19,389 nucleotides of DNA, from assembly GCF_032854445.1 (NCBI RefSeq), contig NW_027018513.1:1-19389 (forward strand), read 5' to 3'. Positions 1-10,599 of the stretch are shown piece by piece. Position numbers and translations under genes: made by a program. Source of the DNA: Liolophura sinensis (Eukaryota; Mollusca; Polyplacophora; Chitonida; Chitonidae). The notes under the pieces are model-generated. The model was not told the DNA's origin and ran no database searches. It was given only the letters and a program-made list of their open reading frames with translations. Numbering within the stretch: position 1 is the stretch's first letter; every line of letters starts with the position of its first letter.

Positions 1-225
1 TATACAGATATATATATATACTGATAGACGTCTGCGTCACTTGTAAGTTTAAAATTTATAAAGTTCTGCATGTTCTTGCAAATTCTATTGATGTCTCTTA
101 CGAGATAATGCCACATAACTTAATTAGCCTGTACGTAGTCTTTTATCAGTTGCTACATGTGTTCTAGGGATTATTTTGATGGGTTAGTTGCCGTGCTGTG
201 CAAAAACACGGAGGTATATAGGGAT

Positions 226-466
226 AGCCTATATCTATATGTTTATGCTGGCTTCCTCTCCGGCCGTAAGTGGAAAGTCCGCAGCAACCTGCGGACGGTC
301 GTGGGTCTCCCCCGGCCTCTGCCCGGTTTCTTCCCACCATAATGCTGGCCGTCGTCGTATCAGTGAAATATTCTTGAGTACGGCGTAAAACATCAATCAA
401 ATAAAAAATAAAACTGAAAATAAAAAAATATATATCTATATATACCTCTATGGAGAGCCTATATCT
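226..466. repeat. 11-bp target-site duplication around the SINE fragment
   Basis: AGCCTATATCT occurs at 226-236 and again at 456-466, immediately outside the SINE fragment and its A/T-rich tail. The neighbouring AT-rich sequence lowers its significance, but the repeat contains a GCC core absent from the surrounding simple sequence. Confidence 0.6.
237..455 (+). mobile_element. 5'-truncated tRNA-derived SINE (3' portion)
   Basis: The block from about 245 to 395 carries the 3' domain of a SINE I know from molluscs: a CCGGCCGTAAGTGG start, a CCCGG-rich centre, CCACCATAATGCTGGCC, then AAATATTCTTGAGTACGGCG and an A-rich AATCAAATAAAAAATAAA tail. No tRNA-like head with A and B boxes precedes it, so the copy is 5'-truncated. 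The 11-bp direct repeat AGCCTATATCT at 226-236 and 456-466 flanks it and looks like the target-site duplication. The same 3' domain, more diverged, recurs near 9700-9797. The SINE assignment is firm; the exact family name is not something I can settle here. Confidence 0.75.
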
Positions 467-973
467 CCATTGTAAAAGATACTTGTAATCAAATATGCCA
501 GTTAGGCAAACACCACAGATAGGCCTCGTTATGCACAACTATGCCACATCAGGATACCCTTAGCATAAGTTTAAACGTCGCCGATTAACCATGATATATT
601 ATTCAAATAAATATCATATTACTTTGAAAACAATCGTTCACAGCAGGCACCAGTCCAAAGCCGACACGTAGCCCTGCCAGTGTCGACCAAGATCGATGCC
701 ACTTCCGGTTGACATTTCGTCAGAAATATGTTGTTTATAACTGCGCTGAACGGTTAACCCATGCATTATTCAGCTTTTGTGAACGCAGAAATGTTAGTGA
801 CGCGTTGACTTCGCCTCATTTATATTTTTCTTACAAAGAAACGAATTTTTATTCGACTAGCTAAAGCTTGGAGGCTTGAACGCATCGAAATTTGCAACAA
901 CTACAACAACAACTGAAAGACGAAATCGAAAGTACGAGAACAGGCCATTTTACGAAGACTTATTGGACGCCAG
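467..973 (+). other. Upstream and 5'UTR region of SARAF
   Basis: This 507-base stretch lies between the SINE fragment and the SARAF start codon. I see no open gene, no convincing TATA box and no further repeat. It is less AT-rich than the introns and should contain the transcription start and 5'UTR. The first ATG of the long open signal-peptide frame is at 974. Confidence 0.4.
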
Positions 974-3900
974 ATGAAGATCGCCATGTACTCAAACGTT
1001 ATTAACCTGCTCCTTTTGCTGATCTCAGTGATTGGTGTACATTCAGCTGAAGGTGGGGAATATTTAACCTACATCATTCAATGATATACTCTGGTTTTGT
1101 TTTTTGCTTTTTGTTTCATACCGGGTATCACAGTAGGCCTAGTCAGGGTAGTCATGGAGTAGGCCTACTGTCGGTATACTTAAGGTATAGTGTGATATGA
1201 GTTTGAGTTTTTTATAAACCGTTTTTCTGACTTAATAAAAACAAGACCAACAGAGAGCAATATGCGTAGAAACCTAATTCTTAGTTCGTTGTAACATGGA
1301 GGTGGAATTGATTCTATAGTTATTAACGGTAACTTTCAAGTCAAAATTTACGTTTCTTTCAATTGTGTCTTGACACAAATAGGCGAAAATGTCACATAAT
1401 TACTGAACTGTCGTCAGTGTTTTCATATGATAAATTATAATTATGTACTTATAATTATTTCGAAAATGAATTAAAATAAGATTCATTGGGCTTAATTATA
1501 TTTACATACATTTTATTTGATAAAGTTACACAAATTGTACTTGTCTAAAATCGTTTTTGTAATAGATAGATAAAATAAATTACCGATAACATACCTTGTA
1601 ACATGAACTAGACTGCTTAATCAGTAACAATATTGTATCATATGCATTGTGGAAGCCAGTATAATACATATTGTGAATGGAATATATTAATGTAAAAGCA
1701 TGGGTACAAGCAGTAATATGTTTATCTGTAATCAGAAGATTATATATTTATTTGTAATGCTATGCACCAATTTATACATGTAGGCATCATCAGCATTGTT
1801 CCAGTTTAATATACTGGCCCGGATAGCAAAGTTGGTAGAGCGTCCGCTTCGGGACCGGTAGATCCAGGATCAATCCTTGATCGAGTCGCACCTAAGACTT
1901 TAAAATTGGAAGTTGTAACTTCCTCGCTTGGCGTTCAGCATGAAGGGGATAGTGCAACGACTGGTTGACCCGTATCAGTATAATGGCTTGGGCGGGGCGG
2001 CTTACTTGCCTTCGGTAAGTCGTCTCAGTGAAGCAGCACTAAATAAAAGAGCGGTGGAAATCTGTCCTGCAACAAGGAGGCACATTACACGTACATGCAC
2101 CCTAATGATTCCTTCGTCGTCATATGACTGAAAAATTGTTGAGTACGACGTCAAACCCCAAGCACTCACTCATTCCAGTTTAATAGGTTGTTTAATACAG
2201 GAAGTGACAGTTCTACCCATGTCTGTTTTGTAAGTGAATATTATTTTTGGATCTTTATTTTCTATTATGCAATTATTTGCAGGATTTGGCAGTGACCGTA
2301 TTCTCTTGAAAGATGTTCAAGTCTTGACTCTGAAGCAAGGTCACATGACCAATGGGAGAAGATCATCACCAGTTCCTCAGGTGAAGCTCATTAACCTTTT
2401 GATCTGTACAGGTGTTAATTACCTTGAATGACCTAGTGCTGAACATGTTTTATTTATTACAGGCCTATATATAGGTAGTGGCTTAGCCAAGAGGTAAGGA
2501 CAGGTGCTCCCTTGTGTATTTTGTGTGCTGGCTATTACTAAATTGCCTTCCACCCATATTTATTTCTTAAATTAGTGTGTGTTGCACACAGGAGAGTTTT
2601 CCAGTAATAGGGCCACACCGAATTACCTCCGTTGAGTTCACCCTATGGTTTAAAAGGTGGGTTTTTTAGGAGTAAACTGGAGGCTGGCGGGACCTCGGAA
2701 AATAGCTGATGTAAGTTTTGGAATTAAATCAGCATAAGCTATAGGTTTGGCACATGGATGAGCTGGTCTATGACAGATTTTAAGTTTTATTTCGAAAGCC
2801 CAGGATAAACAGTATGCAGGTTTTTAATCCATTGAGAGGTCATTTTAAAATTCTGCAGGCTTTAACAGGTGAGGTCCCACGTTACGTCACACTCGTGGTT
2901 GCTCTGGTGGAACAAGGGAGATAATTCAAAGCAGGCCTATTGGTCTTCACCAATAAAACTGTTATGAGAGGAGCAGGTATTGTATAAGTGAACTATTATT
3001 GTGTAAGGTATCAAACACCAATTAGACAAATGTTGTTTGTTTATATTTTTCAGTTAAGTTGTGTTGGTGGGTCAGCTAAATCCCTTTTCAACCCATCTGT
3101 TGTTCAGTGCTATAACAGAGGATTTGATGGATATGATGTTCAGGTTAGTCTTTAGTGAATTTATAGCAGATGGAGCACTTTGGGGAGCAAAAAACAAAAA
3201 TGATTAAAACCCAGCTAGTCTCTTTGAAATAAGGCTTAAATCAACAGAAAGGACATTGGGAGATCAATGTCAACATCAAAGTTCAGTGATGGTGTTTTTA
3301 TCAGTCAGTTTTAACAGATTCATCATTAATACTAGACGTAAATGATTCACAGCCAATAAGCGAAGTACTTTTCACCGATTATAAGTGTACTGGCACACCT
3401 TGAAAATAAATAACATCAAATTTAGAATTTTTTATTTAATTAATTCAGGATTAAAAGAATATTGAGACAAATATAACATTTGTGTAAAGTAAAGACATTC
3501 TTCTGTGGGGTTTGCATCGATACACCTGTTTTCTTTACAAAACCCTTCTTTCTTTCATGCGTTCAAGTATTTAGTGTGAATGAGTGGGAGATCCGATGTG
3601 CTCTGTTCTAGTATGGCAACTGTTTTAGTGACTCTAAATACCATTACAGACCAACCGGATACAGTCAGGTCTAGGGGGAAACGACCAAAAGAATCATGTT
3701 GCATTGAACACTGATACACTGATGCACTGAACACAAACAAATTGAGGTATTTTGTAAAAAAAGTTTTATGTGTTGTTCAGGTACATACGAAATGTTTTTT
3801 AGCCTTGTTTGGATTTTTAATTTGCAGTGGGAATGCAAGGCTGACATGGACAATGCCTATAGGTTTGGCCAGGTTGGTGTGACATGTGAAGGTTATGACT

Positions 3901-6900
3901 ACCCAGATGACCCTTACATTCTAAAAGGCTCCTGTGGGGTATGTAGCATTTTTCTGCAGCCTTCATGCAGATCTCTGGATTGATACCAGTATCCTATTAC
4001 TAAGCAAAGGGATGTAACTCCGTTCATCTTAACTAAAACAAAAACAAATCATGATTTAATTTTATCTTTATGGGGGTGATTAATCTATAGTCTTTTGAAA
4101 ACTTTTTAATGCATGAAAATGCACCTGTGTCAGGTGTCATATTCTCCTTTAAAAATAAATTCAATAATTTCAGAATGGTAAACCTTGCATCTGAAATATG
4201 CAGAAATATGATTGAAAACATTTGGTTGCATATATTTGTGATATATTACCACTGATATTTATTGCAGTTGGAGTATACTCTGGAGCTTACGGAAGAGGGA
4301 TATCAGAAGAAACAGAATACTGGGTACCATCATTCCAGTGGATACAGTGATCATCATGGGAGCTAGTAAGTTAAACATCCAGACCTGTTTAGATTAGACT
4401 ACGTAGAGGTAGGATTCATTCCCTTTAAAATCATTATTTTGAAGTAATAGAAGGATTTTAAAATTATTATTTTGAAGTAATAGAAAAATAGTAGGATATA
4501 CAGGGTATATGAGAATAAATTATTTTGGTCTTTGAACTGGTTTTGGTGCCTAGTTAAAGGAAAAGAAAATATACAAATGATGCCAAAATCAGACTAAAGA
4601 GCGGCAAAACTTACCTGCAAATATGATCTTTAATATTTTTGGGGAATTTTTTGTTTTCAAGAGAAAAGAGTATTTGAAAATATTTTTGTATGGTGGGTAT
4701 TTGGGACCAACTTCTTGTATTTATCGTTGTGGCATAATAATGTTCTAAATAATGATGTGATGCTTGTCTGATAAATTTATTTGAATGTAAATTTGTTGTT
4801 CATATCGAAACATATGCATTTCACCTAAATTATGGTAATATTTATGAACGTGATAAAAATATTAATATGATTCAAATTGAGGTTTAATACATTTGGTAGC
4901 CGAAAAGAACAAATTCTAGAGCAAAAATATGTATTAAACCTGTGTTAGGTCCTCATTTATTACATATATTAAAGAAAGACTATAAGTACCAAACGATGGT
5001 CCCAAATACCCACCATACAAAAATTATTTTCAAGTGCCTTTCTCCTTAAGTAAATATCAGAAAAAATATTGAAGACCACATTTAGGAATAATTTTTCGCA
5101 CTCTTTCATCTGAACTTTATGTCATTTTTATGTTTTCTCCACCTTTAAGGGGGTCTAAGGGGTTAAGATTTATGGCATATGAGTACATTTTTATCTGCAT
5201 AGATTGGGGAGTGTGTTCTGAATTTTTGGGACACAAAGGGGATAATTCATTGAGTTCCTATCCAGTTTATCTGTTGTAGAATGTTTCATGTTACAAGTAT
5301 GGTGAAACTACAAATTCAGCACTATTTCTTTCTTTAACTGAGCAGCTGCAGTGTTATGTTCAGCCCCATGGAAATATTTATAATTTAATGTAAGGTGTGT
5401 TCCTTAGTTACATGATGTTGAGTTTCTTGACTCTTAGTTGATGTAGGTTTGTCAAAACAACTAATCAATCAGTCTCTGTAGTAGTTAACTTATTGTAAAA
5501 TGTTTTTTTTTTCTTATTTACAGTTCATCCTCACAGTATGGAAAGAAAGCATCATCTGTTTTTGGTGATCTAGTTGCCCTGGCAATCGTAGCTCTCATTG
5601 TGTATGGTATCTACAGGACGTGTGTCGCATCCCCAAGGGCAGATAACTCCACTGATGAGACTCACAGAACTCAAGATTGGGGTAGTCGTCCCCCTCCTCC
5701 AGGTTTCAGATCAGATTACATGCCAGGAAGTGGTAAGTGATTTCATTAAACAGAAATCTGATTATTATTGCTAAGTTGCAAAGAGTGAAAGAAAAAAGAA
5801 AAAGGAACAAAAAAGAAAGAAAAACACTGTTGAAAGTGAAACTAGCACCTAGACTCGAACAAATTGTTACCTCATTAAATTTCATCCAAGTTGGCTTTAG
5901 TTTTTCTGCAAAGTGGCTGTCAAAGAAATAAATATGCCCAACACTTACTTGCCCCTGCCACCAGATATTCGCACGCTCAGTGTGCCATACAAACATCGGA
6001 AAAAGAAGTAGGTTTTTTTTGTGGGCGCTGGAAAAAACTTTTTTTGCCATATACTATGATAAAGACTGGATGGTTTGGACTGGACATGATCATCAAAATT
6101 TCGATGGAAAAATAAAGTAAATAAATTATAATGTGTACGTAGAATTTTGCAGTTGCTTTTCGTTGTGTATACTTCATAGTTGCTAAGTGTACATAGATCT
6201 GTTAGCGAGTGTAAGTAATCCGCCTTCAAGTTAAGCACTTTGACCTACATATAGATTGCACGGGTTCATGTTAATGACATCATATAGTTTGTTTTCATAC
6301 CATTAAACTGTATGTGGTACCAACCTATCCTCCATGTGGTTGGAAAAACCATAACCATTGTCCCATATATGCAGGCGACGTCTCTGTTCTCTGTGTGGTA
6401 TGTATTTGGCAGATGTGGTAGAATTACAGATGCACCTCTGCCATCAGTTTACTGACCCAAGGGCCAAAATACGGTCTTCTCTTTTTTTATGATTTAGAGA
6501 AAAAAAGATATCCTGCCTAATTGTGAATACACTTCGGACACATTTCACATTTCTTGTCTTTCTCTCTCAAATGAGTTCATGTAAGGTACAGTGATGGACA
6601 AAATATTGTGTACATGTAAATGTTCCTTAACAAAAACGTCTGTGATTCCAGACAAATACAGTGGATCTGGCACCTACAGCTCAAGCTCTAGAAGTAACAC
6701 CAACAGTGGAGGCTTCTGGACTGGGGCTGCCACAGGAGGTCTGCTGGGCTACCTATTTGGGAGCAGAGGGAGTCGCACATACAACACGTACCAACCAGGA
6801 TATCAGCCCAATAATTCATGGTGGGGAACCCCTTCATCTGGCTGGTCTTCTGGCTGGGGTGGGTCCTCTGGCTGGGGTGGGTCCTCTGGCTGGGGTGCCT

Positions 6901-7263
6901 CTCACAGATCAACCTCCTTTGGAGGATCCAGTGGGGGCTTCAGTTCAGGAACTCGCACAGCCTCAGGTAAGCATAAAATATTGTCAGGTATTCTGTTTAC
7001 ATATAGTTTATGAAATATTAATATATTGTTAGTTCCTGTAGTCTGACACCATCTAAATATAGGCACTGCTGCTGTCCCAACACCAAGAGGATAAAATTTT
7101 TTGTTGTAACAGTATAAAAATACAGTGTACTCATAATCCAGTAGAGATATATGTTTCAGGTGTAACTTGTGAGGTTTACGAAGGATGATATATATATATG
7201 TAGTTGTATATATTGTCGAAATGTTTTTTTTCCTCAGGGTTTGGTGGTACAAAGAGGCGTTAG
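974..7263 (+). CDS. SARAF: SARAF (TMEM66), store-operated calcium entry-associated regulatory factor, eight exons
   Basis: Exons: 974-1052, 2283-2380, 3054-3143, 3828-3938, 4268-4365, 5524-5732, 6652-6966 and 7238-7263. All introns are GT-AG and the phases agree, giving 1026 nt (341 residues plus stop); human SARAF is of similar length (339). Residues 1-25 are a signal peptide (MKIAMYSN, a Leu-rich core, HSA). The lumenal part (26-170) starts with the GFGSDRILLKDVQVLTL segment and has cysteines at 62, 78, 92, 109 and 125, with FGQVGVTCEGYDYPDDPYIL as the family hallmark. One membrane span lies at about 171-190 (VFGDLVALAIVALIVYGIY). The cytosolic tail has PPPPG, then a Gly/Ser/Trp-rich domain containing FWTGAATGGLLGYLFG, and ends GTKRR. 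In animals SARAF sits in the ER membrane and promotes slow inactivation of STIM/Orai calcium entry; that role is known for the family and inferred here. The start is the only ATG opening the signal peptide. Nothing in the frame is broken. Confidence 0.95.
1799..2185. repeat. Perfect 13-bp target-site duplication of the intron 1 SINE
   Basis: TTCCAGTTTAATA is present at 1799-1811 and 2173-2185 with no mismatch, exactly outside the SINE. The intact duplication argues for a fairly recent, LINE-driven insertion. Confidence 0.9.
1812..2172 (+). mobile_element. Full-length tRNA-derived SINE in SARAF intron 1
   Basis: The element begins with a tRNA-like head (GGCCCGGATAGCAAAGTTGG) carrying an A-box-like TAGCAAAGTTGG at 1824-1835 and a degenerate B-box-like GGATCAATCC at 1867-1876. 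A unique body follows (GGAAGTTGTAACTTCCTCGC, then GGGGATAGTGCAACGACTGG), and the 3' end reads GAGTACGACGTCAAACCCC with a short CACT-type tail. Flanking copies of TTCCAGTTTAATA at 1799-1811 and 2173-2185 form a perfect 13-bp target-site duplication, defining both ends. It belongs to a SINE class I recognise from molluscan genomes. It lies sense to SARAF and does not touch an exon. Confidence 0.9.
4425..4488. repeat. 33-bp tandem duplication in SARAF intron 5
   Basis: ATTATTTTGAAGTAATAG occurs at 4433-4450 and 4466-4483, inside a longer near-identical two-copy repeat with a 33-base period. It is AT-rich and carries no coding signal. It lies shortly after exon 5 and just left of the MITE at 4554. 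Confidence 0.75.
4554..5148. mobile_element. Palindromic MITE with TTAA target duplication (Kolobok/T2-like)
   Basis: The two halves are long inverted copies of each other. GGTGGGTATTTGGGACCA at 4692-4709 reappears inverted at 4997-5014, and the similarity continues outwards with scattered mismatches to both ends, giving arms of roughly 150-160 bases. The left end is TTAAAGGAAAAG (TTAA at 4554-4557) and the right end is CACCTTTAA (TTAA at 5145-5148), so the element is bounded by TTAA with AGG...CCT termini. TTAA target sites with TTAAAGG ends are the hallmark of the T2/Kolobok MITEs described in Xenopus; piggyBac-type elements also use TTAA. No transposase frame is present, so it is non-autonomous. 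It sits in SARAF intron 5. Confidence 0.8.
6849..6899 (+). repeat. 18-bp coding minisatellite in SARAF exon 7
   Basis: The unit TCTGGCTGGGGTGGGTCC occurs at 6849-6866 and 6867-6884, and a third copy (6885-6899) diverges at its end. Being a multiple of three, it encodes in-frame SGWGGS repeats in the Gly/Ser/Trp-rich cytosolic tail, so copy-number change would alter protein length without breaking the frame. Confidence 0.85.
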
Positions 7264-7407
7264 TCAATGGACAGATGAATGGCCCAGATGAAAGTCAGCA
7301 GCTAAAAGGGGGAAATTCAACTTGTACTTGGCAGGTTGACCAAAATCTGTACTAGGGTATTGCTTTTATGATGTTAATAACAAATCCTAATTTCCGTATT
7401 TTCTTTG

Positions 7408-7413
7408 AATAAA
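7408..7413 (+). terminator. Candidate SARAF poly(A) signal AATAAA
   Basis: A canonical AATAAA lies 145 bases after the stop codon, followed about 20-30 bases later by T- and TG-containing sequence. It is the nearest signal and would give a short 3'UTR. Further AATAAA hexamers at about 8638 and at 8744-8749 could serve longer transcripts that would include the MITE at 7604-7920. Confidence 0.6.
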
Positions 7414-7603
7414 TGTGATATTTGAAGTCATTTGGTGCAAAAGTGGAACTGTTCGTGTGGATTTTATCGTCATAGTTCAGATGCCTCTTTTGCTGAGTAT
7501 CACACATGAACATCTCCTTTTAAATCCTGACATCTTTGCTCAGAGCCTGCCTCCAGTGCCCTGTTTACCTGGAACATGATCAGAAAGTAATTTTAGTGCT
7601 TAA

Positions 7604-7920
7604 AGAGGCTATACCAGAGATGCATGGTGAGAAATTGATCAGAGCAACTCTAGTAAAATTTTTGATGTTATTTAAGAAAGGCCCAGCTAACTAAAATATC
7701 AGCCTCTCCTCACCTCCTACTATTCAGAAATGTTAATAAAATTCCTAAAATTTATACAACAGGTCACATTTTTACTTTTTTAAGCTACAGAATCACTTTG
7801 ATTATATATAGCACATGTATGAGCTGATATTTACTAAAGCAATGGTTTGAGCTATTGGAAAGACTTGATTTGATTAGCAAAAATAGGATTTTTTTCCAAA
7901 AAATCTCTGATATAGCCTCT
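7604..7920. mobile_element. Second short inverted-repeat element (TTAA-type MITE)
   Basis: AGAGGCTATACCAGAGAT at 7604-7621 matches the inverse of the sequence at 7903-7920 with one mismatch, giving 18-bp terminal inverted repeats around a 317-bp AT-rich element with no coding capacity. The left flank is TTAA (7600-7603); the right flank is GTAA (7921-7924), probably a mutated copy of the same target site. It resembles the intron 5 MITE in target site but has unrelated termini, so it is a different family. It lies in the SARAF 3' flank or an extended 3'UTR. Confidence 0.7.
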
Positions 7921-7924
7921 GTAA

Positions 7925-9594
7925 ATATAAGTTTAGAAGCATCATGAATTTTACATTTTGTTTCATGACATGTGCATAATCCTCTTTCAAAACCATATAT
8001 GTCTCACAATTTTTGACTAATATACATTTATCTCTGCCGAACAGAGGTTATGTGTCTAAACATACTTGTTAGTGAATTGTAGATCATATAAAATGGTATT
8101 TTATAGTAACTGGGTTGCTATAAAACTAATTGTGAAACTAAAAAATACTACCTGCCTACCAGTTGGAGAGACTTTGTGTTTAGGCTTAGAAATCATATCT
8201 TAAACTGATATTTGATATAGAATATGGTTTCCTGTAAATGTGTGTATATGTATCATACCTATAAGTTTTTTTTAATTATTCTTAACAATAACCAGTACAC
8301 AGAATTATTTAGGCATAGATCTTAATTTTTTTTTTCGTTCTGTGGTTGTTGTTTTTCTTTGCCATATGCTTTTGTGTTTGTGGTGATATGTTCCAATGTG
8401 CCATTCCTGTAATTTTGTTAAGGTATTACGTTGGAGCTACTTTAGGACTTCAGAAGATGAAGGTTTAAAATGACTTGTTTAATGATTGGAAAAATCATAT
8501 CGGTATGAGGAGGGATGCTCATTAATAATGTTCCTAATCATTTTGTTGTTTGCTTTTTTGTGTTTGTTGGTAGCGGACAAAGAGGAGCATTTAGAAATAG
8601 TGCCTTTGTTATTTGAATAACTAAGTGTAAATAAGAAAATAAATTACCTCTATACATTAATTAGTTCCTGTCTTTGAATGTGATAACTACAGTATTGTGT
8701 TAAATGTATTTCTATTTGTTTTTATTGATCTTCACTATACTATAATAAATGCCATTAATAAGAAAGAATCGTGTATTGTTGTCTGCCTTGTTTACATTTT
8801 TAACCCTTTCCTATAATATTATGTGTAGTAGGGAGTCAATTTCACTCAGAATTAGGTTGAATTATGTTCCTATGTAAATTAGTACAATTTCAATTTCTGT
8901 GTTCCATGACACCAGTGTGAAGTAGCCAGTTTTAACGAGATATAGAATCAGAAGGACGGAATCGACAGATTCCTGGTTCCTTTTGAAACTGAACCAAATC
9001 TCTGCCTTATACTCTTCCAGAACAATTAAACGTTGTAAGAGTGTGTAAAAGTTTAGCAATTCTAGATATATTTTGTGGAATCTGCTCCTGATGACGCTAG
9101 AGACAGCGCCTGCTACATGATACAATAACAGAGTCAGAGGCCATAATTATCTGCAGCCGTGGATATATGTTCAGAAGACGGGCATAAATGAGCCATATTA
9201 ATTTCGGCCTATATTGTAACATAATAATAGATAAAACCGGGCTATATGCACAATAACTTTACATTTTAAAGCAATGAAGATTGTGCATAATTATTCTAAA
9301 TTGAGGTAGGGAAATGTATATACACTAATAAATAATATATACACATGAAAAGTGAGGGTCACCTAAACCTGAAGTTCATTTATTTTGACGGAACATAATG
9401 ATGTTTAAGGAAATTATAGTAGGCCGAACTGAATAGTAATGCCTGTTGGGACAAATAATCATATATTTGACTGCTTTCCACCTTTTCTAAAAATAGTCTC
9501 CACTTTTTACTAGAATGAAGTCAAATTTATATATGGAGGAAACCACGAAAGCTGGCGATCGAAGAATACAGGCTGGCTCAGACAGTTAAATGAG
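7925..9594. other. AT-rich intergenic stretch
   Basis: Apart from AATAAA hexamers near 8638 and at 8744-8749, I see no exon-like or repeat structure I can name. The open frames here are short, cross AT-rich sequence and lack family resemblance. Confidence 0.5.
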
Positions 9595-9797
9595 AGCTGA
9601 CTCTCTGTAACTGTGGGACGCTTGACCTTTAGGCCGCGTGATCGAATCCAACTCTTGCTGGTTCGGCTGTGGGTTAAGTTGTAATGTTCGTATGGTAGGC
9701 TACCTGCTGCTTGCAGAAGGGTGGTGGGTTCTCCCGATTCTGCCACCCATAATCTTGGCCGCCGTCAAATATGTTACAATTTCTTGCGTACTACCTT
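9595..9797 (+). mobile_element. Diverged tRNA-derived SINE copy
   Basis: A B-box-like TGATCGAATCC (9639-9649) is followed by AACTCTTGCTGG, and a 3' domain (GTGGGTTCTCCCGATTCTGCC, then CATAATCTTGGCCGCCGTC and TTTCTTGCGTAC) parallels the SINE fragment at 245-395 with many substitutions. It retains part of the tRNA-like head that the first copy lacks. I see no clear target duplication, in keeping with an old insertion. A TG-rich microsatellite begins just downstream. Confidence 0.65.
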
Positions 9798-9832
9798 CAG
9801 CAACGCTTGTGGAATTCTCTATTATGGAACAC

Positions 9833-9878
9833 TGTGTTTGTGTGTGTGTGCATGTGTGTGCGTGCGTGTGTGTGTGTC
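9833..9878. repeat. (TG)n microsatellite
   Basis: An interrupted TG repeat with occasional CA and CG dinucleotides covers 46 bases. Open reading frames through it are products of the repeat. Confidence 0.9.
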
Positions 9879-9879
9879 C

Positions 9880-10599
9880 TTTGCAGGTTATTGAGTTCAT
9901 TCTTAGATTTCATTTGCAGTCGTGTCAATGTTCGTGTATAGATCTCTATATTCCAGGCATTATTTTCTTGAGTCCTAATAAGTAAGTATCCTACACGATA
10001 CCTTCTGTAATCTACTCTTCATGTATCATTTATTATAATTGGACTTTCTTGTAATATGCATGCATGTACATGTAGCTCTAGATCTCTAGAATGGAGAATA
10101 TTCTTGAATATATAATGTTGTCATGGTTTAGCTTCATCAGCCATTTACACCAATTCATGTAACACCGTGTAATCATGTACCGGTATATGGAAAGAGACTT
10201 TTCTTTTCTGATAGCTGATCTCATCTTGCTTTCAGAATGGTTTATCCTGACTTTATGCTTCGTATTATCGTCAAAGATAATGTTACACATCGTGTATTTG
10301 ATGGAATGGAGGTGTGTACTCATTCAATATTTTAGTTGTCACTGTTCATGTAGCTCTTTGTTCTCAGAGCACGGGCTTCCTCTGTTGCGTTCCACAGTTT
10401 ATGTTTCCATCGGTGTATTTTATGCACGGTATACACTTTTCTACAGCGCTGTGTATGCATTACACTGTGTTGTTTCCTGGTCTTAACTGTTATCTCTGCC
10501 TGTATAATTCACAGTGATCGGCCTCCACATAGCTTTTAATACAATGTTAGTAATATAGAATGGAGCATCAATGTCGTTTTGTGGAAGTATTTGAATATC
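9880..10599. other. Intergenic stretch without recognised features
   Basis: This sequence is moderately AT-rich. A few short open frames cross it but none resembles a known protein or shows exon-like boundaries. It ends abruptly at the GC-rich regulatory cluster that begins near 10600. Confidence 0.4.

Noticed and set aside
1815-1890. tRNA gene
   Set aside because: The tRNA-like head has degenerate A and B boxes, does not close a full cloverleaf with an acceptor end, and continues into a SINE body bounded by a target duplication.
5706-6238. ORFs in SARAF intron 6 on both strands
   Set aside because: They lie wholly or mostly inside the intron, are AT-rich, and lack homology and splice support.
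9079-9110. Hammerhead ribozyme core (CTGATGACGCTAGAGACAGCG)
   Set aside because: CTGATGA is followed by a short pairable stem, but the obligatory GAAA after that stem is absent. A visual search near the retroelement also found no complete hammerhead core.
9638-9985. 115-codon plus-strand ORF
   Set aside because: It spans the SINE fragment and the TG microsatellite, producing a CVCVCVHVC-like stretch; not a gene.
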